The notes: generated from the sequence alone by a model not told the origin. DNA of 53,301 bases from an uncultured Opitutia bacterium (GCA_903850885.1 CAINMU010000114.1:1-53301), one strand, 5' to 3'; positions 9,332-19,638 are shown, counted from the first letter of the stretch. Program-made: numbers and translations.

Positions 9332-12079
9332 TTAACCGGTGGCTTGGAGGCCGGCGGCGATGGCATTCAGCGAAAGCAACATCTGCGGCAAAAGCGCATC
9401 GGCTTCCTTGCGGTCGCCGTCCGCCACTTTTTTCCGCCAATCCTTCAAGATGGCGACTTGTTGCTCGTGCAAGAGGTCGATGGCTGACTCGCGAAGCGCA
9501 ATCACTTTCCGCAGACGCGGACGCCCTTCCGAGAGTTTGGACGCCGAGAGCTCATCCAACATCTTACGGGTCAATAAGTGTTCGGCCAGGATTCGCGTAA
9601 GGAAGAGGTTACGTAACTTACGATCGGTGACCATGCTGCCATATAACTTCATCATGCCGCGATTAGACGCCAAGACGCTCGTGGAAGCGTTCTTAAGCAT
9701 ATAACGCAGGGGCGCCCAATCTTTGTATTGTTTGCGGATAATTTCGAAGCCTTTGGGATCTTCGTCTTTCAGTCGGGCCAAGGCCGAGCCGACGCCATAC
9801 CAGCCCGAAAGGTAGAAACGCGCCTGGCTCCAGGCAAAGACCCAAGGGATGGCACGCAGATCCTCCAAGGATGCCGCTCCGGTCCGGCGCGAAGGGCGTG
9901 AACCGATTCGGCTGGCTTCGATGATATCGATGGGTGTCGCTTGACGGAAGAATTCAATGAAACGCGGCGTACGAATGAGTGACTGATAAGCCTCGCGCGA
10001 AAACTCAGCCAAGCGATCCATGACCTTGGAGGGGGCAGTCTCGCTGCGGACCGCGACGTCGTGTAGCAGCGAATTTTGCGTCACGCCGGCGGAGAGCAGC
10101 TCGAGGTTATTCACCGCGGTGATATGATTCGCATACTTCTGCGTGATGCTCTCGCCCTGCTCGGTGACGCGCATCTCGCCATTGATGGTGCCCTGCGGCA
10201 GTGCATCGATGAAACGGTGGGTTGGGCCGGCTCCGCGTGAAATCGTGCCGCCCCGACCATGGAAAAAGACAATCCGGACGCCATGCTTCTCGCCGACCGC
10301 GGCCAAGTTCTGCTGGGCCCGATAAAGATTCCACAGCGAAGCCAAGATACCCCCGTCCTTATTGGAGTCGGAATACCCGATCATGACTTGCTGGGTCAAA
10401 CCGTCGGTCACCCCCGCATCACGGCGCGCTTCCAAGGTGCGTTTGGTCATCGGGTGCGACAGGAAAGAATCGAGGATGGTCGTGCTACGCTCCAAGTCGT
10501 CGATGGTCTCAAAGAGCGGAACTACCGGCAAAAGACAATAAGGGCTATCCGCTCCGCCCGCCGTCAGGCCGGCTTCGCGCGCCAAGAGATAGACGGAAAG
10601 TAAATCGGACACCGACCGGGTCATGCTCACAATCAAAGAGCCCAGACCCGCGGAGCCATATTGATTGATATGAACCACCAGCGCGCGGTGGCAGGCCACG
10701 ACGGCGTCGGCCTCGGCACCCACCGGGGCTTGTTCGCGAATGAATGGGCGGGTGGAGCGTAACTCGGAGTCCAAGAAGCCCAGACGGCGCGATTCATCCC
10801 AATGCGCATAATCTGCATTATCTTGTCCGGCCGCAGCGATCAATTGTCCGATGGCCTTGTCATGGAAGGCGCTGTTCTGGCGAATATCCAGTACCGCCAT
10901 ATGGAAACCAAACGTCCGGAGAAAACGGATCAGCGGATCGAGTTCGTAACGGGCAATCTGGGAAGCCCCCACTTCGGCCAAGGTTTCCCTTAATAATAAT
11001 AGATCCGCGATGACGCTTTCGGGGGAGTGGTGTTGCCCTGGTTTCAGTTCGCCTTCGATGGCGGGCATACGGAGACGGACCAGGTTGATATACTGGCGCC
11101 AGGTCTCACCGATATTGCGTTTCAAAGCCAACTCGCCTTCTTCCCCGTGAGCCGCCGCATGCTTCTGCACCTGGCGGATGAAGATCGGGGGAGGCAGCTG
11201 CAGGTGATCTCCCAGCGATAGGCGCTGGCCGAGCGTCTCCAGACGTTCAGTGCAAATCGCAATGGCCGTCGTCCGGAAAAGATTAAGCGCCCGCGTCGTG
11301 ACTTCCGAAGTCACCAAGGGGTGGCCATCACGGTCACCACCCACCCAGGTGCCAAAGGTGATCTGAGGCAAGGCATCCGGGTGTTCAATCCGGGCCACCT
11401 CAAAACCGGCCGCTTCCCAAGCTTGCCGGAGGCGCAAATCCATACTGACCAGTGCGTCCGGGAAAACCTTCGAGAGGAAATAATTGATATTACGGAGCTC
11501 CGACTGCACTTCCGGCTTCTGCTGGTAGAGCTCACCCGTCCGCCAAAGACGCTCTAAGGCGACTTTGATTTCATCCCGGATGGCACGCTGCTCCGCCACG
11601 GTCCACATGTTATTTTCCCGGCGGACCAATAATTTATAAACTTCGCGATGGATTTCGAGGACGGTCGCCCGCTTGGCTTCGGTGGGGTGCGCGGTGAGCA
11701 CTGGCTCGACATGGATACGATTCAGACGCTTCGCGATTTGCTTGTCGTTAAGCCCGGCTTCTTTGAGCGCATTCAAGGCCCGACCCCACGAACCGGGATC
11801 GGCCGCCAGCCCCAGCTTGTCTTCGCGCAGACGTTTGGATTGAGCGGAGGCGTTTTCCTCCACCATGTTCAATAATTGAAAAGCGATGGAATAAGCCTGC
11901 ACGCCGCGGTAGGAAAAGATCTGCACGCCGCGTAATTTCCGCTTCCCCATCCAAGGCAAAGTGCCCGCGATATCCTTGTGATCGAGCTGCTCGAGCACTT
12001 CGACAAAACAACTCATCATGAAGTCGAGGTCTTTATCGACTTTTTTTAAGCCACGGGCGAGGTCGTTACTGATAGCCAT
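9332..12079 (-). CDS. ppc: Phosphoenolpyruvate carboxylase
   Basis: This 915-residue enzyme fixes bicarbonate onto phosphoenolpyruvate to give oxaloacetate, replenishing the TCA cycle in the cytosol. Family signatures are VLTAHPTEAKR with catalytic His131, GYSDSNKDGG near residue 565 and the glycine-rich loop FFHGRGGTISRGAG near residue 605. The chain ends in ATG (Ala-Thr-Gly), close to the family's usual QNTG end, so it is complete. Length matches bacterial PEPC. It is transcribed alone, divergent from the helicase gene with about 97 nt between the start codons. A GTP-dependent PEP carboxykinase (44964) and citrate synthase (18303) in the window act at the same metabolic node. Confidence 0.97.
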   Translation of the reverse strand: MAISNDLARGLKKVDKDLDFMMSCFVEVLEQLDHKDIAGTLPWMGKRKLRGVQIFSYRGVQAYSIAFQLLNMVEENASAQSKRLREDKLGLAADPGSWGRALNALKEAGLNDKQIAKRLNRIHVEPVLTAHPTEAKRATVLEIHREVYKLLVRRENNMWTVAEQRAIRDEIKVALERLWRTGELYQQKPEVQSELRNINYFLSKVFPDALVSMDLRLRQAWEAAGFEVARIEHPDALPQITFGTWVGGDRDGHPLVTSEVTTRALNLFRTTAIAICTERLETLGQRLSLGDHLQLPPPIFIRQVQKHAAAHGEEGELALKRNIGETWRQYINLVRLRMPAIEGELKPGQHHSPESVIADLLLLRETLAEVGASQIARYELDPLIRFLRTFGFHMAVLDIRQNSAFHDKAIGQLIAAAGQDNADYAHWDESRRLGFLDSELRSTRPFIREQAPVGAEADAVVACHRALVVHINQYGSAGLGSLIVSMTRSVSDLLSVYLLAREAGLTAGGADSPYCLLPVVPLFETIDDLERSTTILDSFLSHPMTKRTLEARRDAGVTDGLTQQVMIGYSDSNKDGGILASLWNLYRAQQNLAAVGEKHGVRIVFFHGRGGTISRGAGPTHRFIDALPQGTINGEMRVTEQGESITQKYANHITAVNNLELLSAGVTQNSLLHDVAVRSETAPSKVMDRLAEFSREAYQSLIRTPRFIEFFRQATPIDIIEASRIGSRPSRRTGAASLEDLRAIPWVFAWSQARFYLSGWYGVGSALARLKDEDPKGFEIIRKQYKDWAPLRYMLKNASTSVLASNRGMMKLYGSMVTDRKLRNLFLTRILAEHLLTRKMLDELSASKLSEGRPRLRKVIALRESAIDLLHEQQVAILKDWRKKVADGDRKEADALLPQMLLSLNAIAAGLQATG

Positions 12080-12176
12080 GCGACATCAGTCGTAGCACGA
12101 GGGCCGCAAATCCCGCAACCGCAAACCCCTCTCCGGCTTGCGTTCATCTCCGTCCGCGCTTTGCTGGAAAGTCGTC

Positions 12177-14531
12177 ATGTCGGACTCACGGCTCATCCTC
12201 CCCGACCTTTGGCAACAACACGCTTTAAAGGCTCTGCGCCAGGGCAACGACGTGATCGTCCAAGCCCCGACGGGGGCGGGCAAAACTCATGTATTTGAAT
12301 TATTAATCAAAGGCGGCACCCGTGGCCAAGCGGTCTACACGGTGCCGACACGCGCCCTGGCCAATGATAAACGCGCCGAATGGCTCGCCCAAGGTTGGGA
12401 CGTGGGCATCGCAACGGGCGATATCAGCGAAAATCTCGAGGCCCCCGTCATCGTCGCCACCCTCGAGACCCAGCGTCAACGCTTCCTCGAAGGGCGGCAC
12501 CCCAGCCTGCTGGTGATCGATGAATATCAGATGCTGGCCGACCGGCGGCGGGGTGCGGCTTACGAGACTGTCCTCGCCATCGCCCCACCGCCAACGCAAC
12601 TGCTCCTCTTGAGCGGTAGCGTCTCCAATCCCCAAGCCATCGCCGATTGGCTGCAAGGCATCGGCCGCAAGGTCACCTTAATTCAGGAGTACGCCCGCCC
12701 CGTCCCTCTGGAGGAGATTTCGTTAGATGCGCTCGAAACGCGCGAACCCTCTGGCGTCAAAGGTCACCTCGCCCGGGCCGTCATCCGGGCCGTCCTCGCC
12801 GATTTAGGCCCCATCCTGGTCTTCGCCCCCCGCCGGCGGGCCGCCGAACAAATCGCCCGTGAAATCGCCCACGGCCTGCCCCTCGGCCAAGGACCGCAGC
12901 TTAATCCGACCCAACGTGCCTGCGCCGGCGATGACTTAAACCGACTGCTTCGCCAAGGGGTGGGGCTGCACCATAGCGGTCTTACCTTTGAACAAAGGAC
13001 CCGCCTGATCGAGCCTTGGGCCAAAGAAGGACGGCTCAGCGTGGTGGTCGCCACGACCGGCCTGGCCTCAGGCATTAATTTCTCCCTTCGCTCTGTTTTG
13101 GTGACCGATCGCCGTTATGCCAGCGATCACACCGAAAGGGAAATTCGTCCCGACGAACTGTTGCAAATGTTCGGCCGGGCCGGTCGTCGCGGGCTCGATG
13201 AGCGGGGCTATGCGCTCTGGACGGGCGACTCCCCCCGGCTCGGCGAGGCCAAGCCTTTGCAACTGAAACGGAGCGAGGGACTAGATTGGCCTGCCTTCTT
13301 ATCTTTAATGAAAAAATCGCCCGAGCCGAAGCTCGCGGCACAACGACTCGCCCAAGCGCTCTTCTCCCGAGAACCGATCGATTTAGCCCTCGAAAACCTT
13401 CCGGCCGAAGAATCGCTGACCCAACCCGAGCCGACCCGAGGGATCATGAGAAAGATCCAAGAAATTAAAAGTCGCCACGGTATCTGGCAACGCGAACGCC
13501 CCACTCAACTCGTTCCGCTCTCCGCCGCCCTCATCCGCATCAAGGATGCCTGGCACCCCGCCCTGACCAAGCCCGATTCGTTGCGGGCACTTCCCTACGG
13601 CACGCCGTGCAAATTGGAACCGATCGCCGGCATCCAATATTACGGACGCATCGTCACGCTCGCCTTTTTTCCCAAAGCTTCGGGAGCCCACCAACTAACT
13701 CCCGCCGGATGGCTGATCGACGCCTTGCAAAAGATTTCGCACCGCAGCCCGCGCACGTGGCAGCTGGAGAATCTTGAGAAAGAAATTCTACCGCTCCTCC
13801 CTCGCCTCACCCAAGGCGGTCAAGCCCAGGGCAGCGTTTTCCTGGGCAAGGATTGTGTCCAAGTTAAACTCGATTACGCGGCGGCGCACGTGAAAGTCTG
13901 GCCCGACGCGGAACAACAACCTCTGATCAATCCAGAAAAACGTGAGATTGAAAAGGAAGATATTAATCTCAGCGAAGTCCTCGGCGGCGGCCAAGCCCAG
14001 GGCGCTAAGGCGGGTCGGCTCTGGCGAAAACTCGGCTTAATCGACCCCTCAGGAAAACCGACTCGCCGCGGAGAAATCGCCTCGCTCTTTCAACATGGCG
14101 AAGGCCTGGCGGTAGCCGCCGGTCTGGAAGATCTGAGCTACGATGCCGAAGCCATCGCCTGGGATCTGGCCGAACTCCGCGCCGGTGAACGCGTCGCCGC
14201 CGCCACGCGTAACTCCAGTCGCCTCGGTGCCTGCTGTCGCTTGACTTATAAATCTCTCACCGCCGACGGCTACTTGCGCGAAGGCCTGTCCGAAGGCTTC
14301 GGCGAAGGTTGCGCGGAAACGATGAAGTCCTTCGCGCTGCATCGCAAAATCCCGAAGCACGAAACTCAAGAACATGGGCCCGGACCAGGCGACTTGGAAC
14401 GCGCTTTGCTCGAATGGCGGAGTACCCTGCAATTGATCGCCCATGGACCCGGTCACCCCTGGACCCGCTGGCAAGAACTCCGCGAGGCAGCCGCCCAGGT
14501 TCTCGCCCAAATCGCCGGCCAACAAAAGTAG
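12177..14531 (+). CDS. Ski2-like DExH-box helicase
   Basis: The superfamily 2 helicase has a Walker A motif APTGAGKTH at residues 30-38, motif II VIDEYQ at 113-118 (DEYQ in place of the usual DEAH/DEVH) and motif VI QMFGRAGRR at 330-338, the arrangement typical of Ski2/Hel308-like enzymes. Residues beyond about 380 form a long C-terminal part without a domain I can name. The in-frame TTG at 12138 would add 13 residues, but ATG at 12177 (MSDSRLILPDLWQQ) starts the normal helicase N-terminus, so I chose it (784 residues). Role is presumably RNA or DNA unwinding; the substrate is unknown. It lies between ppc (divergent) and the RNase P RNA gene, 109 nt downstream. Confidence 0.87.
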   Translation: MSDSRLILPDLWQQHALKALRQGNDVIVQAPTGAGKTHVFELLIKGGTRGQAVYTVPTRALANDKRAEWLAQGWDVGIATGDISENLEAPVIVATLETQRQRFLEGRHPSLLVIDEYQMLADRRRGAAYETVLAIAPPPTQLLLLSGSVSNPQAIADWLQGIGRKVTLIQEYARPVPLEEISLDALETREPSGVKGHLARAVIRAVLADLGPILVFAPRRRAAEQIAREIAHGLPLGQGPQLNPTQRACAGDDLNRLLRQGVGLHHSGLTFEQRTRLIEPWAKEGRLSVVVATTGLASGINFSLRSVLVTDRRYASDHTEREIRPDELLQMFGRAGRRGLDERGYALWTGDSPRLGEAKPLQLKRSEGLDWPAFLSLMKKSPEPKLAAQRLAQALFSREPIDLALENLPAEESLTQPEPTRGIMRKIQEIKSRHGIWQRERPTQLVPLSAALIRIKDAWHPALTKPDSLRALPYGTPCKLEPIAGIQYYGRIVTLAFFPKASGAHQLTPAGWLIDALQKISHRSPRTWQLENLEKEILPLLPRLTQGGQAQGSVFLGKDCVQVKLDYAAAHVKVWPDAEQQPLINPEKREIEKEDINLSEVLGGGQAQGAKAGRLWRKLGLIDPSGKPTRRGEIASLFQHGEGLAVAAGLEDLSYDAEAIAWDLAELRAGERVAAATRNSSRLGACCRLTYKSLTADGYLREGLSEGFGEGCAETMKSFALHRKIPKHETQEHGPGPGDLERALLEWRSTLQLIAHGPGHPWTRWQELREAAAQVLAQIAGQQK

Positions 14532-14640
14532 CCGACCGCAGACGCCCCGAGTTTAGCTTCGGCGGCCGAAACAAGTCAGACCTTAAGGCAAAACCATCTT
14601 TGCCCTTCCCTATCCCGGTCCGATGACTACATTGCAGGGA

Positions 14641-15010
14641 CAGTCATATACGCGCATTCGCACGGAGCAATCCGTGAGGAAAGTCCGGACACCATAGGGC
14701 AGGATTCCCGCCGCAAGTCGGGGCACGACGCAAGTCGTGACGGAAAGTGCCACAGAGAAGATACCGCCTCCTCCGCAAGGAAAGAGGTAAGGGTGAAAAG
14801 GCGGGGTAAGAGCCCACCGCTCGAAGGGCAACCAACGAGGCATGGTAAACCCAATCCGGTGCAAGACGAACAGGGACCGTTCGAGGTCGCCCACCAAGGT
14901 CCCGGGTTGTCGCATCGCCGCAAGGCGAGATTGAAAGATCAGAGAAATGAATGTGCAGGGGATCGGCGAGAGCCACCCAAGGACAAAATCCGGCTTACAG
15001 TATATGGCTC
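14641..15010 (+). ncRNA. rnpB: RNase P RNA (bacterial type A)
   Basis: This is the catalytic RNA that matures tRNA 5' ends. Conserved region I reads gaggaaagtccggacacc (14691 on), the central conserved part reads ggtaagagcccacc (14803 on), the tRNA-CCA-binding L15 motif is ggtaaaccc (14842 on), and the 3' conserved strand is acaaaatccggcttacag (14983 on). Helix P1 is visible: 14642-14650 pairs with 15001-15009 (9 bp including one G-U), which fixes the ends near 14641 and 15010. A strong terminator follows. The length of about 370 nt fits type A. Confidence 0.96.
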
Positions 15011-15017
15011 AAAAGAC

Positions 15018-15054
15018 GGAGGGCCGAACGGAAACGTTCGGCCCTCCCCCCTTT
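15018..15054 (+). terminator. Intrinsic terminator of rnpB
   Basis: Arms ggagggccgaacg (15018-15030) and cgttcggccctcc (15035-15047) form a perfect 13-bp GC-rich stem closed by a GAAA tetraloop, followed by ccccttt. It begins 8 nt after the predicted 3' end of the RNase P RNA. Confidence 0.9.
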
Positions 15055-15120
15055 GTGCCACGAACCGTCAGGGCTTAACTGCTTGATTCAAACTGCATTC
15101 ATCGGCATCGATTATCCTCA

Positions 15121-15840
15121 ATGGAGTCCACCCCCGCCCCCGCGACTCGACTTAAAGACGCCTTAACCGCAGGGGCACGCATTGCGATCCTCGCGCCCCA
15201 CCCTGACGATGAATCGCTCGGCACCGGTGGTCTCATTCAACGCGCTCTGACCGCTGGAGCCGAAGTCAGGGTGATTTTCGTTTCCGACGGCGATAATAAT
15301 CCCTGGCCGCAACGTTATATCGAAGGTCGTTGGTTCATCGGTGCTTCCGAACGTGCCCGCTGGGGAGCCCGCCGTCGCTCCGAAGGCCAGCGCGCACTGC
15401 AACTCCTGAGCGGGGGGAAATGCCAGGCGGAGTTCCTGGGGCTACCCGACGCTGGCATTCTGGCCCTCTGGGAGGCCGATCTGCCGGGCCCCATGCTGGC
15501 CTTCGAGAAACTTTTACGCGCATGGCAACCAACCATCGTAGTCATTCCCTCCGAAATCGACCGCCATACGGATCATCAAGCCACCCACCTCTTCGGGCTC
15601 GAAGCCATTCGGGCCACCGGCCTTCACTGTCTGGCCTACTCCTACCTCATCCATCGACCTTGGGCGCAAAAAGTCATGAGAAGGCACCTTGCTTCCGACC
15701 AGCTGGATCTGAGCGAAACTGAACGCCTGCTCAAACTCGACGCCATCCGTTGCCACCATACTCAGATGGCCCTCAGTGGCGGACGTTTTTCAAAGTTCGC
15801 CTCTGATACCGAACGTTACACTCTCGTCCAAATCACTTAG
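15121..15840 (+). CDS. PIG-L family N-deacetylase
   Basis: The 239-residue protein has the zinc-binding signature ILAPHPDDESLGTGG (about residues 22-36) and the second metal motif RHTDHQATH (about 147-155). The family are LmbE/PIG-L-like deacetylases acting on N-acetylated sugars such as GlcNAc-linked lipids or small thiols. The ATG at 15121 has no Shine-Dalgarno sequence. The stop (15838-15840) is 2 nt before the ATG of the GT39 gene, so the two are probably one operon and may modify a lipid-linked glycan together. No signal peptide, hence cytosolic. The exact substrate is unknown. Confidence 0.88.
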   Translation: MESTPAPATRLKDALTAGARIAILAPHPDDESLGTGGLIQRALTAGAEVRVIFVSDGDNNPWPQRYIEGRWFIGASERARWGARRRSEGQRALQLLSGGKCQAEFLGLPDAGILALWEADLPGPMLAFEKLLRAWQPTIVVIPSEIDRHTDHQATHLFGLEAIRATGLHCLAYSYLIHRPWAQKVMRRHLASDQLDLSETERLLKLDAIRCHHTQMALSGGRFSKFASDTERYTLVQIT

Positions 15841-15842
15841 CC

Positions 15843-17639
15843 ATGAGCGAATCTAATCAGCCGTTGCGGCCAACCAGCCCCACCTTCCTGCAGTCCACGC
15901 GCTTCCAGGCGCTCAGCCTCGGCGCCCTCGTGCTCTTCCTCTTCTGGTGGCGCTTGGGAAGCCTCGGCTTAATTGACCCCGATGAACCTTTTTACGCTCT
16001 GACGAGCCGCGAGATGGTTCAAACCGGCGATTGGATCACGCCCCGCGTTTTCGGCGAACCCCAATTCGAAAAGCCGATTCTCTTTTATTGGGAAACCTGC
16101 CTAGCTCAGATCGTCTTCGGCGATAACGAATTCGCCGCCCGCGTCCCCGGCGCGCTCGCCGCTACTCTGGTAGTCTTTCTCACCTGGGGCATCGGCCGGA
16201 AACTCTTCTCGCCGCTGGCCGGCTTCCTGGCGGCCATCGTCGTCGGCACTGGCTCACTCTTCGTGGTGATGTCACGCCTGATGCTGACGGATCTTTCGCA
16301 CACCCTTTTTATCTCGGCGGGCATGTACTGCCTCTGGCGGGCGTTCCACGATGAGCCCCGCCGCCTGCGCTGGCTCCTGGCCCTAACCATCACCTCCGCC
16401 CTCTCAATGCTGACCAAGGGCCCGCAAGGCCTCCTCTTCATCGCGATGGCCAGTTTAGCTTACGGCTGGCTGAGTGGGCTTAAGTCGCCTTGGAGCTGGC
16501 GCCATCTGGCCCTCTGCGTGCCCCTCTGGTTGCTCCTCGTCGTGCCTTGGTATCTGGCGATGTTCCTGCTGCACCAATCCGGGCCGACCTCGCCAGCGAC
16601 CGGCTGGGCCTACTATTGGGACACGTTCTTCATCCACGAGAACTGGGACCGGTTCTTCCACGCCGAGCATAAGGGCAATGACCATTGGTATTACTACCTC
16701 GAGATGCTCATCGGCGGTTCACTGCCATGGATTCCGCTGATTGTCGCCGCGCTCTGGGAAACCGCTGCGAACTTTCGCAAGCGTTTCCGCACCCAGCCTG
16801 GGCTCACAATGGTCATCTGCTGGTTCGTTCCGTCCTACCTCTTCATGACCCTCGCCGCGAGCAAGCTGCCGAGTTATATCTTCTTCCTCATCGTGCCCTT
16901 GGCCCTGCTGGCCGGCGTCACGCTCGAGCGCTGGCTTCGCGATGGCTTCGGGCCGGCGGAACGCTGGGCCGTCGGTTTTTTCACGCTCCTGCAAGGCGTC
17001 GCACTGATTTGGTACCTGCCGACGTTTCACCCCAATTCACTCCCGTTCCTCCCGCAACTCATTGCTCTAGGCATACCGCTCACAATCGCAGGACTCTTTG
17101 CCCTATTCCGTAAAGCCTTCCATTGGGCGGCCGTATCCGTTTTCTTTAATGTCGTTCTGGTCTTCACCGCCTTCTTCTGGATTGAAGCCCGGCTCGAAGG
17201 CACGGTGGGCAGTCGTGAGATCTGCAAAATCGCAGCCACGGCACGCAAGCCGGGCGAGAAACTCGTCACTTGTAGCTTCCTCGGCCGAGCCGCGAAGTTC
17301 TACCTTGGCGAAACCCCTGCCGCAATTTTCGTCCCCGACCCGAAACTCTTGGCCGACTACGGTAAAGGTAACTTCCGCCCCTACTACCCGTTCTATTCCT
17401 ATCACCCGTTGCCCCAGCTCACGATCGAGCAGCAATTAGGGGAATTCGCCCACACCAACGGCTCGCTGCTTTGTATCGGCGAGAAACGAGACTTCCGACT
17501 CCTGAACACCTCGCAGGGCTCCTCGGTGCGTGGCCGCTGCGAATTGCTTGGTGAAACCGGCGACACCCCCGGACGTGCGGTCTTCCGCATCCACCCCAAA
17601 GACTGGCGTCCCGCCAACTCTGCCGCGGAAATTAAATAG
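15843..17639 (+). CDS. ArnT/PMT-like glycosyltransferase of family 39
   Basis: The 598-residue polytopic membrane protein has the catalytic first-loop motif DPDEPFYA at residues 45-52, followed by SREMVQTGDWITPR and EPQFEKPILFYW, as in ArnT-like enzymes. About 11-12 hydrophobic segments occupy residues 20-450, and a soluble C-terminal part (about 455-598) probably lies in the periplasm. The family moves a sugar from a polyprenyl-phosphate donor to lipid A, protein or another lipid acceptor. It is 2 nt downstream of the PIG-L gene and convergent with a polyprenyl-phosphate glycosyltransferase-like GT2 gene that could make its donor. The acceptor is unknown. Confidence 0.9.
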   Translation: MSESNQPLRPTSPTFLQSTRFQALSLGALVLFLFWWRLGSLGLIDPDEPFYALTSREMVQTGDWITPRVFGEPQFEKPILFYWETCLAQIVFGDNEFAARVPGALAATLVVFLTWGIGRKLFSPLAGFLAAIVVGTGSLFVVMSRLMLTDLSHTLFISAGMYCLWRAFHDEPRRLRWLLALTITSALSMLTKGPQGLLFIAMASLAYGWLSGLKSPWSWRHLALCVPLWLLLVVPWYLAMFLLHQSGPTSPATGWAYYWDTFFIHENWDRFFHAEHKGNDHWYYYLEMLIGGSLPWIPLIVAALWETAANFRKRFRTQPGLTMVICWFVPSYLFMTLAASKLPSYIFFLIVPLALLAGVTLERWLRDGFGPAERWAVGFFTLLQGVALIWYLPTFHPNSLPFLPQLIALGIPLTIAGLFALFRKAFHWAAVSVFFNVVLVFTAFFWIEARLEGTVGSREICKIAATARKPGEKLVTCSFLGRAAKFYLGETPAAIFVPDPKLLADYGKGNFRPYYPFYSYHPLPQLTIEQQLGEFAHTNGSLLCIGEKRDFRLLNTSQGSSVRGRCELLGETGDTPGRAVFRIHPKDWRPANSAAEIK

Positions 17640-17641
17640 CC

Positions 17642-18310
17642 TTAAAGGCGTCGCAGGAGCTTAAAGAAACGCAACGTATCTTGCACCGGGCGAATCTTAC
17701 TCCGCTCGTCTCCGTAGGTCGTCGGGACGGCGACGCTGCTGATCTTTCCGCCCGCCCGCGCCGTGAGAATCAGGACTTCAGATTCATATTCAAAATGATC
17801 AGCCACCGCGCCTAACAGCACGGGGTTCGCCAAACGGACGCCACGATACCCACACTGGGAATCCGGGATCGGACAACGGCAGATCCGGGTAATCAACCAA
17901 GACATCAGCGCGTTTACGGTCCGCCGTAATAGCGGCATGCCTTTCGGGTTGGCAAAGCGATTACCCAAGACGATTTCCACGCCTGGCTCAGCCAAGGCGA
18001 CCATGAAAGCTGGGATTCGGTCGGGGTCGTGCTGACCATCCGCATCCAAGGCGATCGCATGGGTGAAGCCTAATTCTTTCAACGCCGCAAAACCGGTCTT
18101 GAGGGCCGCGCCCTTGCCTCGGTTAACTTCATGTCGGATCACGCGCGCCCCGGCCTCCTGGGCCCGATCCGAAGTCGCATCCGGCGAGCAATCATCCACG
18201 ACCATGACGGTGGCCAAATGTGCCCGACAGCCGCGGATGACTTCAGCAATGCGGGCCTCCTCGCGATACGCCGGTAAGACGACCGCGATCCTCACATCAG
18301 CCTCAGACAC
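17642..18310 (-). CDS. GT2 glycosyltransferase, polyprenyl/dolichyl-phosphate sugar synthase-like
   Basis: The 222-residue GT-A protein opens with [17 protein letters not shown], then [25 protein letters not shown] and the catalytic metal site [11 protein letters not shown]. There are no C-terminal membrane helices. This layout is typical of dolichyl-phosphate mannose/glucose synthase-like enzymes that charge a polyprenyl phosphate with a sugar. The GTG start overlaps the last 8 nt of gltA (gtgtctga), implying coupled translation. The convergent GT39 gene ends 2 nt away, and GT39 enzymes use such donors, so a functional pair across the two strands is plausible. Confidence 0.87.
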   Translation of the reverse strand: MSEADVRIAVVLPAYREEARIAEVIRGCRAHLATVMVVDDCSPDATSDRAQEAGARVIRHEVNRGKGAALKTGFAALKELGFTHAIALDADGQHDPDRIPAFMVALAEPGVEIVLGNRFANPKGMPLLRRTVNALMSWLITRICRCPIPDSQCGYRGVRLANPVLLGAVADHFEYESEVLILTARAGGKISSVAVPTTYGDERSKIRPVQDTLRFFKLLRRL

Positions 18311-19604
18311 GGCTCGCGATGGGCGAATAACTGCGGTTCACGTTCCCGACGTAAATCTGACGTGGGCGGTGAATTTTCTGCTTCGGCGTTTCGGCGATTT
18401 CCTTCCAATGCGAAATCCAACCAGGCATCCGGCCGATGGCGAAGATAACCGTGAACATCTCCGTGGGGATGCCGATGGCCTTCAGGATGATGCCCGAATA
18501 GAAGTCGACGTTCGGATAAAGGTTACGCTGCTTGAAGTAAGGATCGTTTAAAGCGGCCTCTTCGAGGCGCATCGCGATGGCCAAGAGCGGGTCGTTGATA
18601 CCGAGCACTTTGAGGACCTTGTCGCACTGCGCCTTGATGATCTTGGCCCGCGGATCGTAATTCTTATAAACCCGATGCCCGAAGCCCATGAGGCGGACGC
18701 TTTTGGTCTTATCCTTGGCGTCGGCAATGAAGCGGGAACCGTCGTCGCCCGCCGCATGGATTTCTTCCAGCATCTCGATGACGGCCTGGTTCGCCCCACC
18801 GTGTAACGGACCCCAAAGCGCGCAAACGCCGGCCGAGACGGAGGGGAAAAGATTAGCGCCACCCGAGGCCACCATACGCACCGTCGAGGTCGAGCAATTC
18901 TGCTCATGGTCCGCATGCAACAAAAGGATCAGATCCAGCGCCCGAGCGATTTCCGGATGAACGGCGTAATCGACGTTGGGTCGGGAAAAAAGTAGGTGCA
19001 GGAAATTCGAGCAATAATCCAAGCCTGGCTTAGGGTAGACCGGAGGTTCGCCTTCCTTGGAGCGGTGGGCGAGCGCGGCGAGGGTGCGAACCTTGGAGAT
19101 GAGTACGGCCGCCGTCTCATCAAACTTCGCCAAATCGTGGGCCCGCTCGTTCGTTCCGAGCTCTGGATAATAACAGCCGAGGGTATTCAGGGTGGCGGAC
19201 AAGACGGCCATCGGATGCGCATTACCGGGGAAGCCGCTCAAGGCGATGCGGAGGCCTTCATGGATCTGGGAGTTATCCAAAATCCGCGCCTTGAAGTCAT
19301 TGAGTTGCCCGGCGGTCGGGAGTTCACCGTAAATTAACAGATAGGCCGTCTCGATGAAGGTGGATTTTTCAGCCAAATCTTCGATGCTGTAACCACGATA
19401 ACGTAAGATACCCTTTTCACCATCGATGAAGGTCACCTTTGACTCGCAAGCGCCGGTGTTGGCATAACCGTCGTCGAAAGTGATGTAACCCGTCTCGTCT
19501 CGGAGCTTGCGCACATCTACCGCTCGCTCACCCTCTGAGCCTACGATGATGGGAAGGACAATATCCTTATCGTCTAATTTGAGAGTGGCGTGGGGGGTGC
19601 TCAT
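18303..19604 (-). CDS. gltA: Citrate synthase
   Basis: The 433-residue protein is the hexameric-type citrate synthase that condenses oxaloacetate and acetyl-CoA. The N-terminal beta-rich extension ([20 protein letters not shown]) and the active-site region [17 protein letters not shown] (near residue 308) are clear, and [11 protein letters not shown] is also conserved. Length is typical. It starts 34 nt after hisH and overlaps the GT2 gene by 8 nt, so it sits in a run of genes with ptsI and his genes. The combination looks like convenience of chromosomal order, not a pathway operon. Confidence 0.97.
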   Translation of the reverse strand: MSTPHATLKLDDKDIVLPIIVGSEGERAVDVRKLRDETGYITFDDGYANTGACESKVTFIDGEKGILRYRGYSIEDLAEKSTFIETAYLLIYGELPTAGQLNDFKARILDNSQIHEGLRIALSGFPGNAHPMAVLSATLNTLGCYYPELGTNERAHDLAKFDETAAVLISKVRTLAALAHRSKEGEPPVYPKPGLDYCSNFLHLLFSRPNVDYAVHPEIARALDLILLLHADHEQNCSTSTVRMVASGGANLFPSVSAGVCALWGPLHGGANQAVIEMLEEIHAAGDDGSRFIADAKDKTKSVRLMGFGHRVYKNYDPRAKIIKAQCDKVLKVLGINDPLLAIAMRLEEAALNDPYFKQRNLYPNVDFYSGIILKAIGIPTEMFTVIFAIGRMPGWISHWKEIAETPKQKIHRPRQIYVGNVNRSYSPIASRV

Positions 19605-19638
19605 GGCGGAGGTTGGGAACGCCAGGACAAAGCAGACC

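Noticed and set aside
14610-14976. Protein-coding frames over the RNase P RNA
   Set aside because: The segment is explained by conserved RNase P RNA motifs and P1 pairing; the frames have no protein features.
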